The notes under the pieces were generated by a model. The model had not been told where the DNA came from. It searched no databases and saw nothing but the letters and a program-made list of their open reading frames with translations. The position numbers were made by a program, and so were the translations under genes. From Macquaria australasica (lineage: Eukaryota > Chordata > Actinopteri > Centrarchiformes > Percichthyidae), in contig SEMN01000187.1 in assembly GCA_005408345.1 (NCBI GenBank), positions 248,001 through 312,000 on the forward strand: a stretch of DNA of 64,000 nucleotides. The letters are read 5' to 3'. This document shows positions 39,691 through 50,122 of this stretch, in pieces. Positions within the stretch are counted from its first letter, which is position 1, and each line of letters starts with the position of its first letter.

Positions 39691-40733
39691 ACTACTAAGG
39701 TTTGACTTTCTGTATGTGGGTTTGTGAAAGCGAGCAGTTCTTGAGTGAAGTAAAAGACAATATTAAATGATACAATTTGACTATTTTAATGCCATAAAAT
39801 ACCCACGTTTCTTCTTATAGATGGAAACTCTTGAAACAGAGCTCAAATGCGACACAACCACTGCAAAACCAGTGAAGCCCAACACACAGGCTAAATACGT
39901 TGTCTTTAATATTTAATTCTTTATTTGTTTACACTATTAAAACATCAAAAAGATATATAGAGTTCAGTTCAATCAAGTGTAACCAAAAAGATCAATACTA
40001 CTGTTAGTACAAATAATATGTATTCATGTATACTTATCTGATTACAGTAATATGTTACATTAGAATCAGTCCAGGTTAAGGGTTTCCCATAGACATCCAG
40101 TGTAAAACTGCTCCAACATGCAAAACTAGCCGCTCTCAAACAAGCCAAACACACACACACACACACAAAACGTACACAAAGCAAGTTTCTTATTCACGGA
40201 TTAGCAATCACCACCATCAATTACAGATGCATACTGAGATCAAAACATTCAGTTATTAAAAGCTACTGAGTGATAACAGTGATTGTGTGTCAGGGCACAT
40301 TTTCCTCGACTGTAGGAGGAAGTTTTGGATATCAGACTATGGGGTCTCCCTGGTGAGGAAAACGAATGAAAGGTGGCCACAGGTTGACCTCTGCTGTCAG
40401 CTAGCAGGTGAGCATCTACAGCTTCAAACACAAGACTAGAGCTCCCTCTAGTGGACATGATGAGTAGAAATAATAGAAACATGAGATATACCTACTGTAC
40501 ATTAAGTGTGTTACTGCCTGTGAATGTTTACAAACAAGTCCATATGTTGTGCATATCTATATTTGCAGTAACAGTTATCAATACACAGTAAAATGTGTCA
40601 AACGTTGGGTGAGCATTCCTATGACCACCTTCTGAGACCAGACCCACCGTCCAGCCATGATTTTATTTGACTTGATTTAACACTCAGTCAATAGTTGTTC
40701 ATACATGAGAGGTGGACACAATAACATCAACAC
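39691..40733. other. Non-coding stretch, no gene seen
   Basis: Contains a short (AC)n run at about 40,147-40,166. No gene seen. Confidence 0.4.
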
Positions 40734-40936
40734 TAGAGCTGCAACGATTATTCGATTAATCAAGTATTCAATCGACAGATATATAATCTGCAGCTATTTT
40801 GATTATCGATAAATTGTTTGTTAATTTGAAGACGTCATCTTACACTATTTTCTGACATTTTATAGATTAAATAATGAATTGAGAAAATAACTAACAGCTT
40901 AATCGTTAATAAAAATCATCGTTAGTTGCAGCCCTA
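40734..40936. mobile_element. hAT-like MITE, about 203 bp
   Basis: The left end reads TAGAGCTGCAACGATTATTC. The reverse complement of the right end reads TAGGGCTGCAACTAACGAT, so the termini form an inverted repeat with core GCTGCAAC. The interior is AT-rich (CGATTAATCAAGTATTCAAT, TTTTCTGACATTTTATAGAT). The flanking octamers ATCAACAC and ATCAAGAT agree at five of eight positions, compatible with a worn 8-bp target duplication as made by hAT transposases. It has no coding capacity. Confidence 0.7.
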
Positions 40937-41363
40937 ATCAAGATCTCATTTTATTGAAATGACTTGCTTTGCATTCATCACAGTTTTTCTTAATTGCTTA
41001 AGCATATTTTCTTAAACACAGTTGCAGTTCTCAAAACACTAATTGTCGCACCTGTTTATTTTAAGTCCAGCACAAAACTTTATTTGTCCTGTATAAGGCC
41101 GTCACTCACTCAAAACCTTTAACTTATGTGTTAAAAGTATCAGTACGTACAGTGAGCCTAAAGTAAAAATATCTTCTGCCACCAGCTGAATTGTACACAT
41201 CAAATCTCCTGTCATGCAAACTCCTGTCAGGCGTCTCACTGTCAGTGTGCATCTTTTACCTCTACTTAAAGCACCTTACAGTAACATTTTTGTAACATAC
41301 GAAAAAAAAATCTGTCATAACATTATACATTAAAGACAAATGTCTCTATACAACACATTCATG

Positions 41364-41600
41364 TCAGTTAGGGACTACTGTACTGCTCCTTTCTGACCAC
41401 AACATTTGATCCACCTTACATCTGATATTTGCTCTTCCAATACACAAACATATTTTGGCATGGTAGAAATCCTCCCCTGCATGTCTCTGCTGTGATGTCC
41501 TCATCACATCCACCAACACAGCCAGTATCCCTTCAGTTTCCTTCTCTATGAGCAGCTTGTTGTCCCAGACTGCAGTACCAGCAGTATTTACAGTTTTTGC
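41364..41600 (-). pseudogene. Tc1/mariner-like transposase C-terminal remnant
   Basis: The minus-strand frame shows an ordered match to the C-terminal part of a Tc1-like (DDE) transposase common in fish: acidic/hydrophobic residues, then HAGEDFYHAK, CIGRANIRCKVDQMLW. In intact relatives I recall the corresponding stretch as a basic 'HARRFFPRC' followed by 'NIxCDVDExLW'. Only this end is present, the catalytic DDE part is absent, and the frame stops soon after, so it is a dead fragment. The surrounding AT-rich DNA (about 41,000-42,250) may be the non-coding part of the same element. Confidence 0.45.
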
Positions 41601-41814
41601 AGATTGCTTACTCACTGAAAGTGAATGCTTAGACAAAAGCATCAAAACCTTTAACTTTTGTAACCAAGCCTTAAACAAAGGCATGAAAAGTACAAACATA
41701 TTTTTTACTTTGCACTTTGCAACACATGTCTGACACTTCGTTCAAGAATGAAATCTCTTGCAATCATTGGGAAAACACTTCTATTCAAAATGCAAAACTG
41801 AAATTGGCAACACT

Positions 41815-41817
<3 letters not shown>

Positions 41818-41860
<43 letters not shown>

Positions 41861-41864
41861 CACA
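41818..41864. repeat. (CA)n microsatellite
   Basis: CA dinucleotides with one CG interruption. Confidence 0.9.
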
Positions 41865-43029
41865 AAAACACTTATACACTAAATGAACCCCAATCAGTCT
41901 GAGCCTTAGCACTACAAACAGACCTCAGGTAAGCTCACCTCTTTTGTGAAAACTTTGCAAACATGTGGCCAGACCCTTACTGAAGGTGGGATCCATAAAC
42001 CATCCACCCCATCCCTTATAATCCTTTACAATACTATTTTTTGTTTACCATTGCACTGTAATTATACTGTAATTATCTTTGTTTTTTGTGAGTTTACAGT
42101 AACATATTGTATTGATTACTGTGCTGTAATTCTACTTTTTTTGTGTTTTGTTGTTGTAAAAACCTGCAATGGCAAAAAAATAAGTTGTATATATTTTTTC
42201 TGAAGCCTTTCTGTGTTTGTGTTCATTGAAATGTGAGTAGATGTACAGTAGTGGAACAATCTTTCACAGAAGCCTGTATGAGAAAATTAAAAAGGTAGGC
42301 TAGGCTATACAAAGTAGGTTACTTAAAACAACAGTTTTTTTTAAATAAAGTACATCAGTGTGTTGTTGCTGCTTTGAAAGTATAGTTCACACGCTGCATG
42401 TGTGCATCATTTTGTTGCAAAAATGCCATTTTGAAAAAGGAGCGTTAGGTTTTGATTACAGTTTCATTTTAACATAGAAGTGAGATGTTTAGCTCCAAGA
42501 ACGTGTAGTGTGTAAGCAATTGCGAAAAAACTGTAAAACTCAGTGCCACCCCCTGTAGTGTACGTGTGTCAGAGAAATGAAAGTGGATGTGTTGCACCAA
42601 TTTGACAACATGTGATCATTTCATTTGCGCTAAAATTTGAGGATGAACGTGTTACTAATGAATACATTTGTAAAATTTGTGAAATGCTGGTATCTCCCTC
42701 TTTCTATAGAGAATACGCAATCCTCCTCAGGTGCAAAGGGGAGGTACTAACTTCTGAGGAAACTGAACATGTAAAGCTTCTAGGCAGCATTAGTTGCATG
42801 GCTGTTGCACTTGAATTCATGATACTCAACAAATATTTATAGTGTTATTTTAATTTGTTTAATTCTATTTTTTAGTTGTCGTCGCCCTTGTCGTGCATCG
42901 TGCCTATTTCAGAGCGGAGATTAACCTGTTATTGTTATATAAATCGATACTCAGTTAACAGACAATTGCCCCAAACCCATTTGTTGTTTGGAGAGCATTG
43001 GGCTTAATTGTTAATTGTCTGACAGTTTA
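41865..43029. other. Intergenic, no gene seen
   Basis: AT-rich sequence upstream of gene A. The 76-codon frame at 42,612-42,842 is unrecognised and has no splice partners. Confidence 0.4.
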
Positions 43030-43047
43030 GGTTTCACTTTCGTTTCC
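43030..43047. promoter_or_regulatory. Interferon-stimulated response element upstream of gene A
   Basis: The plus strand reads GGTTTCACTTTCGTTTCC, so the minus strand reads GGAAACGAAAGTGAAACC. This has three GAAA cores spaced by two bases, the full consensus bound by ISGF3 and IRF proteins. It lies about 0.6 kb before the first exon proposed for gene A. A donor-like CATTCAG|GTAGGC at 43,160/43,161 could end a non-coding first exon just downstream. Confidence 0.7.
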
Positions 43048-43604
43048 TCAGAAAGGGCATCGCCTCTGTTTTTATTTCCCTTCTGTCCTTTAACCAAACC
43101 TGTTGATGTTCGTCACTTCTACACACATACGTCTAATATGCAGAAGACACATACATTCAGGTAGGCCAATATTTCTTGAAGCGTTTCGAAGTTTCACAAA
43201 GGGCAGCTAAAATGATAATTAGCCTGTTACCCTGTGGTGACTTTTTTGAGCCATTTTGGACTTTATGGACCGTGTGGGAGACGGTGCCCAGCCTTGAACA
43301 CTTTCTTGAATGCTTGCACGCAGACTGGGTGATATGACATTTAAGACGCAGGCATGTTTTATTTTTGTTGAGTTCTATTACAGACTCTTTCAGTCGGTAT
43401 ACAAACCCAAATTTCATCACAAAACTCGATTGGGTTGAGCCTTTGCCTTGTTTGTCTTTGGGAAACTCACTTAGATTTCTCTGTCCATCTCAACAATTCA
43501 GCTATATTCACATTTTTAGGTCACATATAGTATTGTAATAGTAAGACCATTATCCAAGGACATTCAGGTGAATTTGTGCTGCTTTCCTTTATGCTCTTAC
43601 TCTA

Positions 43605-46600
43605 ATGCGTGTGATTGTTTTCCTCATCAGCTTCGGCGACCCTATACGTCTTGCAGCTCCATCTCCAGTTCCTTTCGGCTTGGCAGTGGATGCCATAGAT
43701 GATCTCAGAATAGGTACAAACGTCAGTTCACGAATGAGAAGGCAGAAAAAACCTATGTTTACAAGATTAGGTAAGCTCAACAGTTCCGTGGCAAGAAAAC
43801 GTTCAAAGACCAGCACTGCCACTGAATGTACTACAGAAAGGTTGGAGGCATTAACCAGTCCCCATGGCTCTAAGAGACTTGCAGAATATTTTTGTACTAG
43901 CTTAATAAACTCCACTGCAGCTTCACTGCGTGTTTTGCCACCTATCCATAGAAGTAGAAGAATACATTGAATAACAAATGCAAAGGCAAGGTAGGCTGCA
44001 CTTTAATAGTCAGCTTTATTTTCATGAATGCAACTCTCTTCAACAGCTCAGCCTAAGTTGGGATCTAAATGGAGAGACGTGGAGTGGACAGAAGAGTGAG
44101 TAGAGCTGTGACTTTCCAATAAAGTCATGTTTGTAACTATCTCAAGTTAATAGCAGTCAAATTGAAATATTTCTGCTCATTTTAAAGCAAACCTGTTGTA
44201 AACACTGTCAACATATTACCTCTATTCCTTCAACTCATTTAGATAAATACACTCCTCCCAACATGCCTTTATTCTACTTATTTAAATTATTCTGAACAGC
44301 AACTTAGCATCTTACATTCTAATCTAGGCAAAAGAGGAGCCTGATGAAGATCGTCAGCTCCTACAGACCGAGCTGTGACGAGGAGGTGACTCAGGCTCGG
44401 ATTCTCCTCCTGGGCCCGCTCAGTTCTGGAAAGTCCAGCTTCGTCAGTTCAGTCCAGTCGGTGTTTAATGGAAGAGTCACCAACCGGGCCATGGTGGGGT
44501 CCTCCTCGACCAGCTTCACCAAGAAGGTACAAGTGGAGCAGTAACATGTAACTGAGAGAAATCACTAAAACTGTTGGTGTTGGCCATGACAACTCGGTAA
44601 ACTCCACGTTTAAGATATTATTTCAGATATATTTCACTGAACAAGAACGTCTCAAGTTTGTTCATCAGAGGACAGTGTTCAGCAGGTAGACTGTTCCCAT
44701 GCTTTAGGCGTCCATCCCATTATCTTTCTTTTTGTCTGTGTCAGCTACAGTCCTTCAACATCCGTGGTCAGAAGGGAGAGGATCCTACCAGACTGGTGCT
44801 GTGTGATATTATGGGCCTGGGGGATGGAGACATGATCGGACCGACCCTCCATGACATCCTGTCCGTCATTAAAGGTCATGTACCTGAGGGACACAAGGTA
44901 AGCAGGATCAATATTGTAATATTACAGTTTTTAGCTACGCTAGCAGCATGGCTCTAAAGGTGGCATTGGTCGGTCGGTTGTTTGGTCCACCACTTTGGTC
45001 CAGACTGAAATATCTCAACAACTACCAGATGAATTGGCACAAAATTCTGTACAGACATTCATGGTTCCCAGAGGATGCATCCTAATGACTGTGGTGGTCC
45101 TCTGGCTTTTCCTCTAGCACCACCATGAGGTTAACATTTGTAGTTTTGAGTGAAATGTCTCAACCACTATTGGATGGATTGGCATGACATTCATGTTCCC
45201 CCCGCAGGATAAATTATAAAAACTTCTAAGATCCTCTGACTTTTCATCTATCGCCATCATCGGGTCAAAATTTACATTTTTCCAATACAGTACTTTGGCT
45301 TATGACTAAATATCTGCGAAACCAATGACATTCCCGCCTCAGCTGTTCTTTGTGTTTAGTGCTAATCAGCAAATGTTGGCATGCTAACACGCCACACGAG
45401 TTGTTTTTTAAAAATCTAATCTTTTCATTTCTCTCTCCCAGTTTAGCCCAGATCAGCCAGTGAGGTCTGAGACGTCGGGCTATGTGAAGAGGCCAAGCCT
45501 CAAAGACAAGATCCATTGTGTGGCCTTTGTTGTGGACGCCTCTAAAATCCTGACGTACTCCAAAGGCCTCAGCACCACCTTCCAGCAGCTCCGGGAGCAC
45601 ATCAGTGACCTGGGTAGGAAAAGGACAAACACACAGACTGATGTTAAATGAAACTTCGATCATTAATTTCCTTTGTGTAACCTGATTGCTGCCACATTGC
45701 AGCCACTCTGTTCCTAATACTTATCCTGTCACATCAGTATCATTTTTGTTGTGTGAATTAAGGGCTTTTACTTTTGAAACCAAAGTGGAAGAGCTATAGT
45801 CAGTCTGTCAGTTTTACCTTAATTTTGTTTTAGTTACACTGACAGTGATTTTTTTGTTTGTTGGCTTTTGCTGTGGTTGGAACCGCATAGGGACTGATGT
45901 GCATAACAACTTGGGGCTTGAAACTTTCTTTAGAGATTAACTGAAAGAAAGCACCGTTGAGATCTTAAATTTATTTCTCTAAAATGTAACAATTAAATGC
46001 AGTTTTATTGCAGTGAAACCTGAATGACAGCGTTGTATTCTGTCTGTTAGGCGTTCACCAGGTGGCTCTGCTGACCCACATTGACAAAATTTGTTCAGAA
46101 ACGGCCAAAGATGTCACCCAGGTTTACAAGAGCAGCATCATTCGGGACACAGTAAGTTGAAATAAACCATAAATAAACCATACGCAGTTTGAGAAATGTT
46201 CATACTGTAATTATACAATCCAGACTCTGTACGTGAAAAAGAAAAAGGAAGGTGTCATTTAGTCAACATGCCTTACCTTACATAACCTTTTAATCTCGGT
46301 GGGACAGCTTCTCTATGTGGTCTACAATGTCTAAACAAAATAAACAGGTTACTTAAATAATATTAAGAATGCACAAGTGGAGTAGTCAAAAATATATAGG
46401 CTGCTTGGGGCGTTTTTATACCAAATTAGTCTAATTACATGATCACAGTTTTGTTTACTGAGACCTGAACCAGAATGGAAAAGATGACTTTGGTTCAGAT
46501 TACCAAATTACGAGCCAACAAAGCCTTAGAAACAAAAGTCACATGGCAGGACAGATTTTTATTAACCTGCTTCTCCAGTACATAAGAGTTTGGTTGAGGT

Positions 46601-46914
46601 GGTGTGGTCAAAACAAATTACAGTCTGTAACTATCCAGGGCTAGGCTAAACAGAATGTGTCTACACTTTATTTTATGATTTTATGCCTAAATATCCAAAA
46701 ATTAGGAACTACAAGTTTTGCATTTTTGATTCTCTTCGGTCTGGATTATACTGAGAGTTTGCCAGAGTTTACGTTCTGTGAGAGGTGAGAATTTCTTTAC
46801 TCTCACTCCTTACAGACCACAGTGTCAAGGTTGTCAGTGTCACCCAATTTGGCTTGGCACTGTTCTCAACCAGCTGAAGGGACTGAAAACTGATGGTGTG
46901 AAAATCTGATAATC

Positions 46915-46980
<66 letters not shown>

Positions 46981-47170
46981 GGGTAAAGCTGGAGCTCTGT
47001 TGGGTATGTCCACCACCTACATCGTCCCGGTGAAGAACTACTCATCAGAGTTGGACCTGGATGTGAACACTGATGTGCTTCTGCTCAGTGCTGTCGACCA
47101 CATCCTGCAGTATGCTGACCTGTATTTCCAGGACAATACACCACAATACACGGGGCCAAAGATAGAATAA
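43605..47170 (+). CDS. Gene A: IFI44/IFI44L-like protein without TLDc domain
   Basis: Interferon-induced protein 44 family. These are cytoplasmic proteins with a P-loop GTPase-like domain, linked to antiviral and antiproliferative responses. Proposed exons: 43,605-43,770; 44,047-44,095; 44,328-44,526; 44,745-44,897; 45,442-45,613; 46,051-46,151; 46,979-47,170. All junctions are GT/AG with phases 1,2,0,0,1,0, identical to gene B, giving about 343 residues. Seen: P-loop GPLSSGKSS in exon 3, CDIMGLG (Walker B/DxxG) in exon 4, KDKIHCVAFVVDAS in exon 5. The fourth motif reads LLTHIDK, where B has LLTKVDE. Exons 2-7 are secure. Exon 1 is inferred from phase and from the donor at 43,770, and its frame contains no TLDc sequence. 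Translation could start at 43,605 or, if the acceptor at 43,631 is used, at the in-frame ATG 43,734. The last acceptor is abutted by a (TG)n tract. Intron 4 contains a repeat. Confidence 0.8.
44960..45395 (+). repeat. AGCATGCTAA-rich repeat inside intron 4 of gene A
   Basis: Blocks: TTTGGTCCAGACTGAAAT (about 44,995), CTGTACAGACATTCATGGTT, CCCAGAGGATGCATCCTAAT, GAGTGAAATGTCTCAACCAC, CATCGGGTCAAAATTTACAT, GCCTCAGCTGTTCTTTGTGT, TAATCAGCAAATGTTGGCAT and GCTAACACG. It is the fullest 5' part of the family also seen at 4,285-4,640 and 13,578-13,935, and it is truncated just after GCATGCTAACACG. Confidence 0.75.
46918..46976 (+). repeat. (TG)n microsatellite abutting the last splice acceptor of gene A
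   Basis: Fifty-nine bases of pure TG/GT end in GTGTGTAG|ATGGGT, so the acceptor AG follows the repeat with no intervening pyrimidine tract. Such TG tracts bind TDP-43 and CELF-type proteins and can reduce exon inclusion (known from CFTR exon 9). Confidence 0.95.
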
Positions 47171-47281
47171 AACATTCATTTCTGAGTTTTTTTTAATGCT
47201 TTTTAAACAACAATAAGAAATTCATCATTCACATTTAAATAATAATTTGTTGTTCAATGTCAACTGTGAAAGAGCAACTTT

Positions 47282-47287
47282 AATAAA
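47282..47287 (+). terminator. Polyadenylation signal of gene A
   Basis: AATAAA about 112 bases after the TAA stop of gene A, in a T/A-rich 3' end. Confidence 0.55.
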
Positions 47288-47518
47288 CTAATTTTAAAGC
47301 CCCTATGTGTAGGATTTGAACATTTCTGACTTCAGCAACCCCTAATAGCAATATGAAAGCTGTGATCACATAATGCTACACACAGGGGATTTAAACTACC
47401 TTGTAAAATGTTACTGTTTTATAAATCCTAATGGACAAAACTGTATAACTCAGAATAAAATTTGAAGTCTGTAATATTTTATTGGTAAGCGTGATCTGTT
47501 CTTTGTATCAAGGGCGTC

Positions 47519-48388
47519 GGGCCTCATGCAAGAAACATTCGTACGAAGAGAATTGTTCTTGAGTGGCATGTAACAGTGGTTTGAGAAAACTTGCTGCATT
47601 CACCAGTTTTTTTGTAAGTAGAATTTTCTCGTACAGTAAGTAGGAATTAAATTTACGAGCGGTCCAGATCTGTTATACTAGTCACGTACAGATAGTCTGC
47701 CTGTCTCCAAAGGGGGGAAATACCTTGTTTGACACAATAATTTTAATACATTTTGATCTGAATAAATTTAAATTTTAAATATGTTACTGAAATCAGCTAA
47801 ATAAATAACCCCTAAACCTAACGTGAAATCAATATTCTGTCCACATTAGCATCATCATCATCAATGCCAATTTACAGTGAGGTTCATCAACTTTTAGATT
47901 GTGTGATTTTATTGGCATCTCTCACTCAGACAGCCGCCTCAGGGTCTTTATGCAGGTAGCTCTCCAGGTGAACATCCTCCATTATAACCTGAAAGCGCAC
48001 CATTCATCACCTACTGTACAATAGTCCATCTCTGTGACTGTCACGTGTCATGGACCACTTTGCTTTAGAAACACATTTTATAGCATCTACTGTAACTTTA
48101 TTTAAAACCATTCTTAATGTCTGTCGCAGCACTGACACGTTGTTGGCAGCTGTATTTTATATTTTTTCTAATATTTTTTTTCTGCTGATTTTCGGCTGCA
48201 GGACGTGATAGGATGGCGATTAAGGGGGCGTCGATTATGCTAATGATCAAATCTCAGGAACGTGCACTTCCTCGCGAACAGGTGGCACTCATCCTCAGAC
48301 TGAAATGAACGATTTATATAAGTATTTTCCGGTTAAGAGAGTTTGGTGAATTTGACATCTTGGAACATTTATATGAACAAGCCTCACA
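47519..48388. mobile_element. Possible Harbinger-like DNA transposon remnant
   Basis: The left end, GGGCCTCATGCAAGAAACAT TCGTACG, resembles ends I associate with PIF/Harbinger-type elements of fish. The reverse complement of the sequence ending near 48,388 reads GTGAGGCTTGTTCATATAAA TGTTCC, a loose inverted counterpart. The interior has no intact open frame. The ends match only weakly, so this is tentative. Confidence 0.3.
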
Positions 48389-49236
48389 GAAAAAAGAGAG
48401 TTTTTAGGATAAGAATATGATGTATGAGTCAAATGGCATTAGTACCTAAACTGGCATGTTTAAGTTCAAGGTAAATTAGTTTAAAACTAAAAGGAGGAGC
48501 TACACTTACATCATGTTCAGGATGCACAATGGCTTTATTCAGAGACTTCAGTTTTATTTTGAAGGCAGAATTATTCCAGCTCTGAGGAGTACAGTTTCGT
48601 TTCTGCCTACTAGGGAGGGTTCTGCCACAATGCACATGAACTAGCTGGCAGACATCCTCTATAAACACCTTTCTCCAGTAACCACCCTTAAAACTGGTGA
48701 CCAGACTCAACTATCTAGAAGAGAAAGAGGTAAGGATGAAAATATTAAAGGGTTGCATATTTTGACTAACTTCAATATAAAGTTAGCCAGTGGGATTTTT
48801 AAGGTCTATCGATTTTTGTGACTGATGTTGTGGCACGGTTGTGACTTAGTTTAAGTTGAGTTTTGTGTAAAAAACTATTATATAGGCTACTGTGTAATTC
48901 CTAAACTTGGAATATATTTTTAAAGAATTTGTCCAGATTAATACCCCACCTCAGAAGCTGGCAGGCCTCGATGACCCCTTGATTCTAACCTGGACTGAGG
49001 AAAAAATTATTAAAAATGAAACCAGAAGTTTAATCTGGTGGAGGCCTCGTCTGTAATTAATTATGTACAGTTAATACGATTTTGAAATAATTCTAAAAGA
49101 AACTGGCAACCAGTGCAAATATGTTAAAATTGGGATGATGTGGGAAAAACATTTGGTCTAAGTATCCTGGCTGCAGTGTGTAATAATGTAGGTGTGGCAA
49201 ACCATTTCTTTGACAGAAAGAAAGAAATGGTTCAAC
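48389..49236. other. Intergenic between genes A and B, no gene seen
   Basis: AT-rich, with chance frames only. Confidence 0.4.
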
Positions 49237-49370
49237 ATTCAGTTCAGTTTTATTTATATAAGCCAAATCATAACAGTAGTTATCTCAGGGCACATACAGC
49301 AGGTCTAGACTGTACTCTTTATATTTACAGAGACCCAACAATTCCCACTATGAGCAAGCTATAGATAGAT
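49237..49370 (-). mobile_element. Old antisense L2 LINE 3'-end fragment
   Basis: TTCAGTTTTATTTATATAAG, TTATCTCAGGGCACATACAG, AGGTCTAGACTGTACTCTTT, ATATTTACAGAGACCCAACA and TTCCCACTATGAGCAAGC match the reverse complement of the 3' end of the LINE at 54,640-58,641. There are several substitutions and deletions, so this is an older insertion than the one at 60,040-60,303. Confidence 0.75.
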
Positions 49371-49847
49371 CCAGCATGTATCAAACTGTGGCAAACCTTT
49401 TTTTTTGTCAGTCTCAGAGGAAATATTTACAGTTTCCGTCCCAGATTGCTAAAAAATGCAGGACTTCCAGTGTTTAAAATTAAATTCTTATTTTTGCATT
49501 TTTCAACAACAAATGGAGAGATCAAACTAAGAAACATCTGAGGAGGAATAGAGGAGCAATCTAAAGTAAATTAAAGTACAATTTTATTTTATACATTATG
49601 TTATTCAAGAGTTACTGAAGTAAAGAAAGTATTTTAAAGTTCAATCGAAGGAAGAATATGAATATTAATATCTCCCATGTGTTGAAAACAACAATACACA
49701 TGGGGGATTTAAACTTTAATACTGTGAAATGCATTTGTTAGTATTGAAATATATACATTTGACAGTAGCTAGTAGACCAATTTATGTGTGTATTGTGTTT
49801 ATAACACAATTCATCAATCACAACATTCATAAAATAACATAAAGTAA

Positions 49848-49861
49848 TTTCACGTTTCTTC
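49848..49861. promoter_or_regulatory. Imperfect interferon-response-like motif upstream of gene B
   Basis: TTTCACGTTTCTTC has two TTTC cores separated by three bases, where the consensus has two. It lies about 30 bases before a donor-like AGAAATAT|GTAAGG (about 49,892) that could end a non-coding first exon of gene B. Weak on its own. Confidence 0.25.
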
Positions 49862-50122
49862 TGATCCACCCAGTTCAAGTCCAGAAATATGTAAGGAGGA
49901 AGTAAACTTAATTATAGTATAGTTTGTCATGCTATTGTTTGAATGTTTTTTCTTTTAAAGTTTTTGTAGAATGTAGTTTTATGATGATTTTATCAATGGT
50001 TTTATTTTATTGGTGTTTATTTTGTATGTTCTGTAATCTGTGTTGGTTGATTAGGATGGGAGCATGATTTCACAAACAAATATCCTGCCTTTTAATGCAT
50101 CTGTGTTTCTTTTTGTACTTAG

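Noticed and set aside
43589..43915. 108-codon minus-strand frame upstream of gene A
   Set aside because: Opposite strand of the exon proposed for gene A. No domain, and a shadow is the simpler reading.
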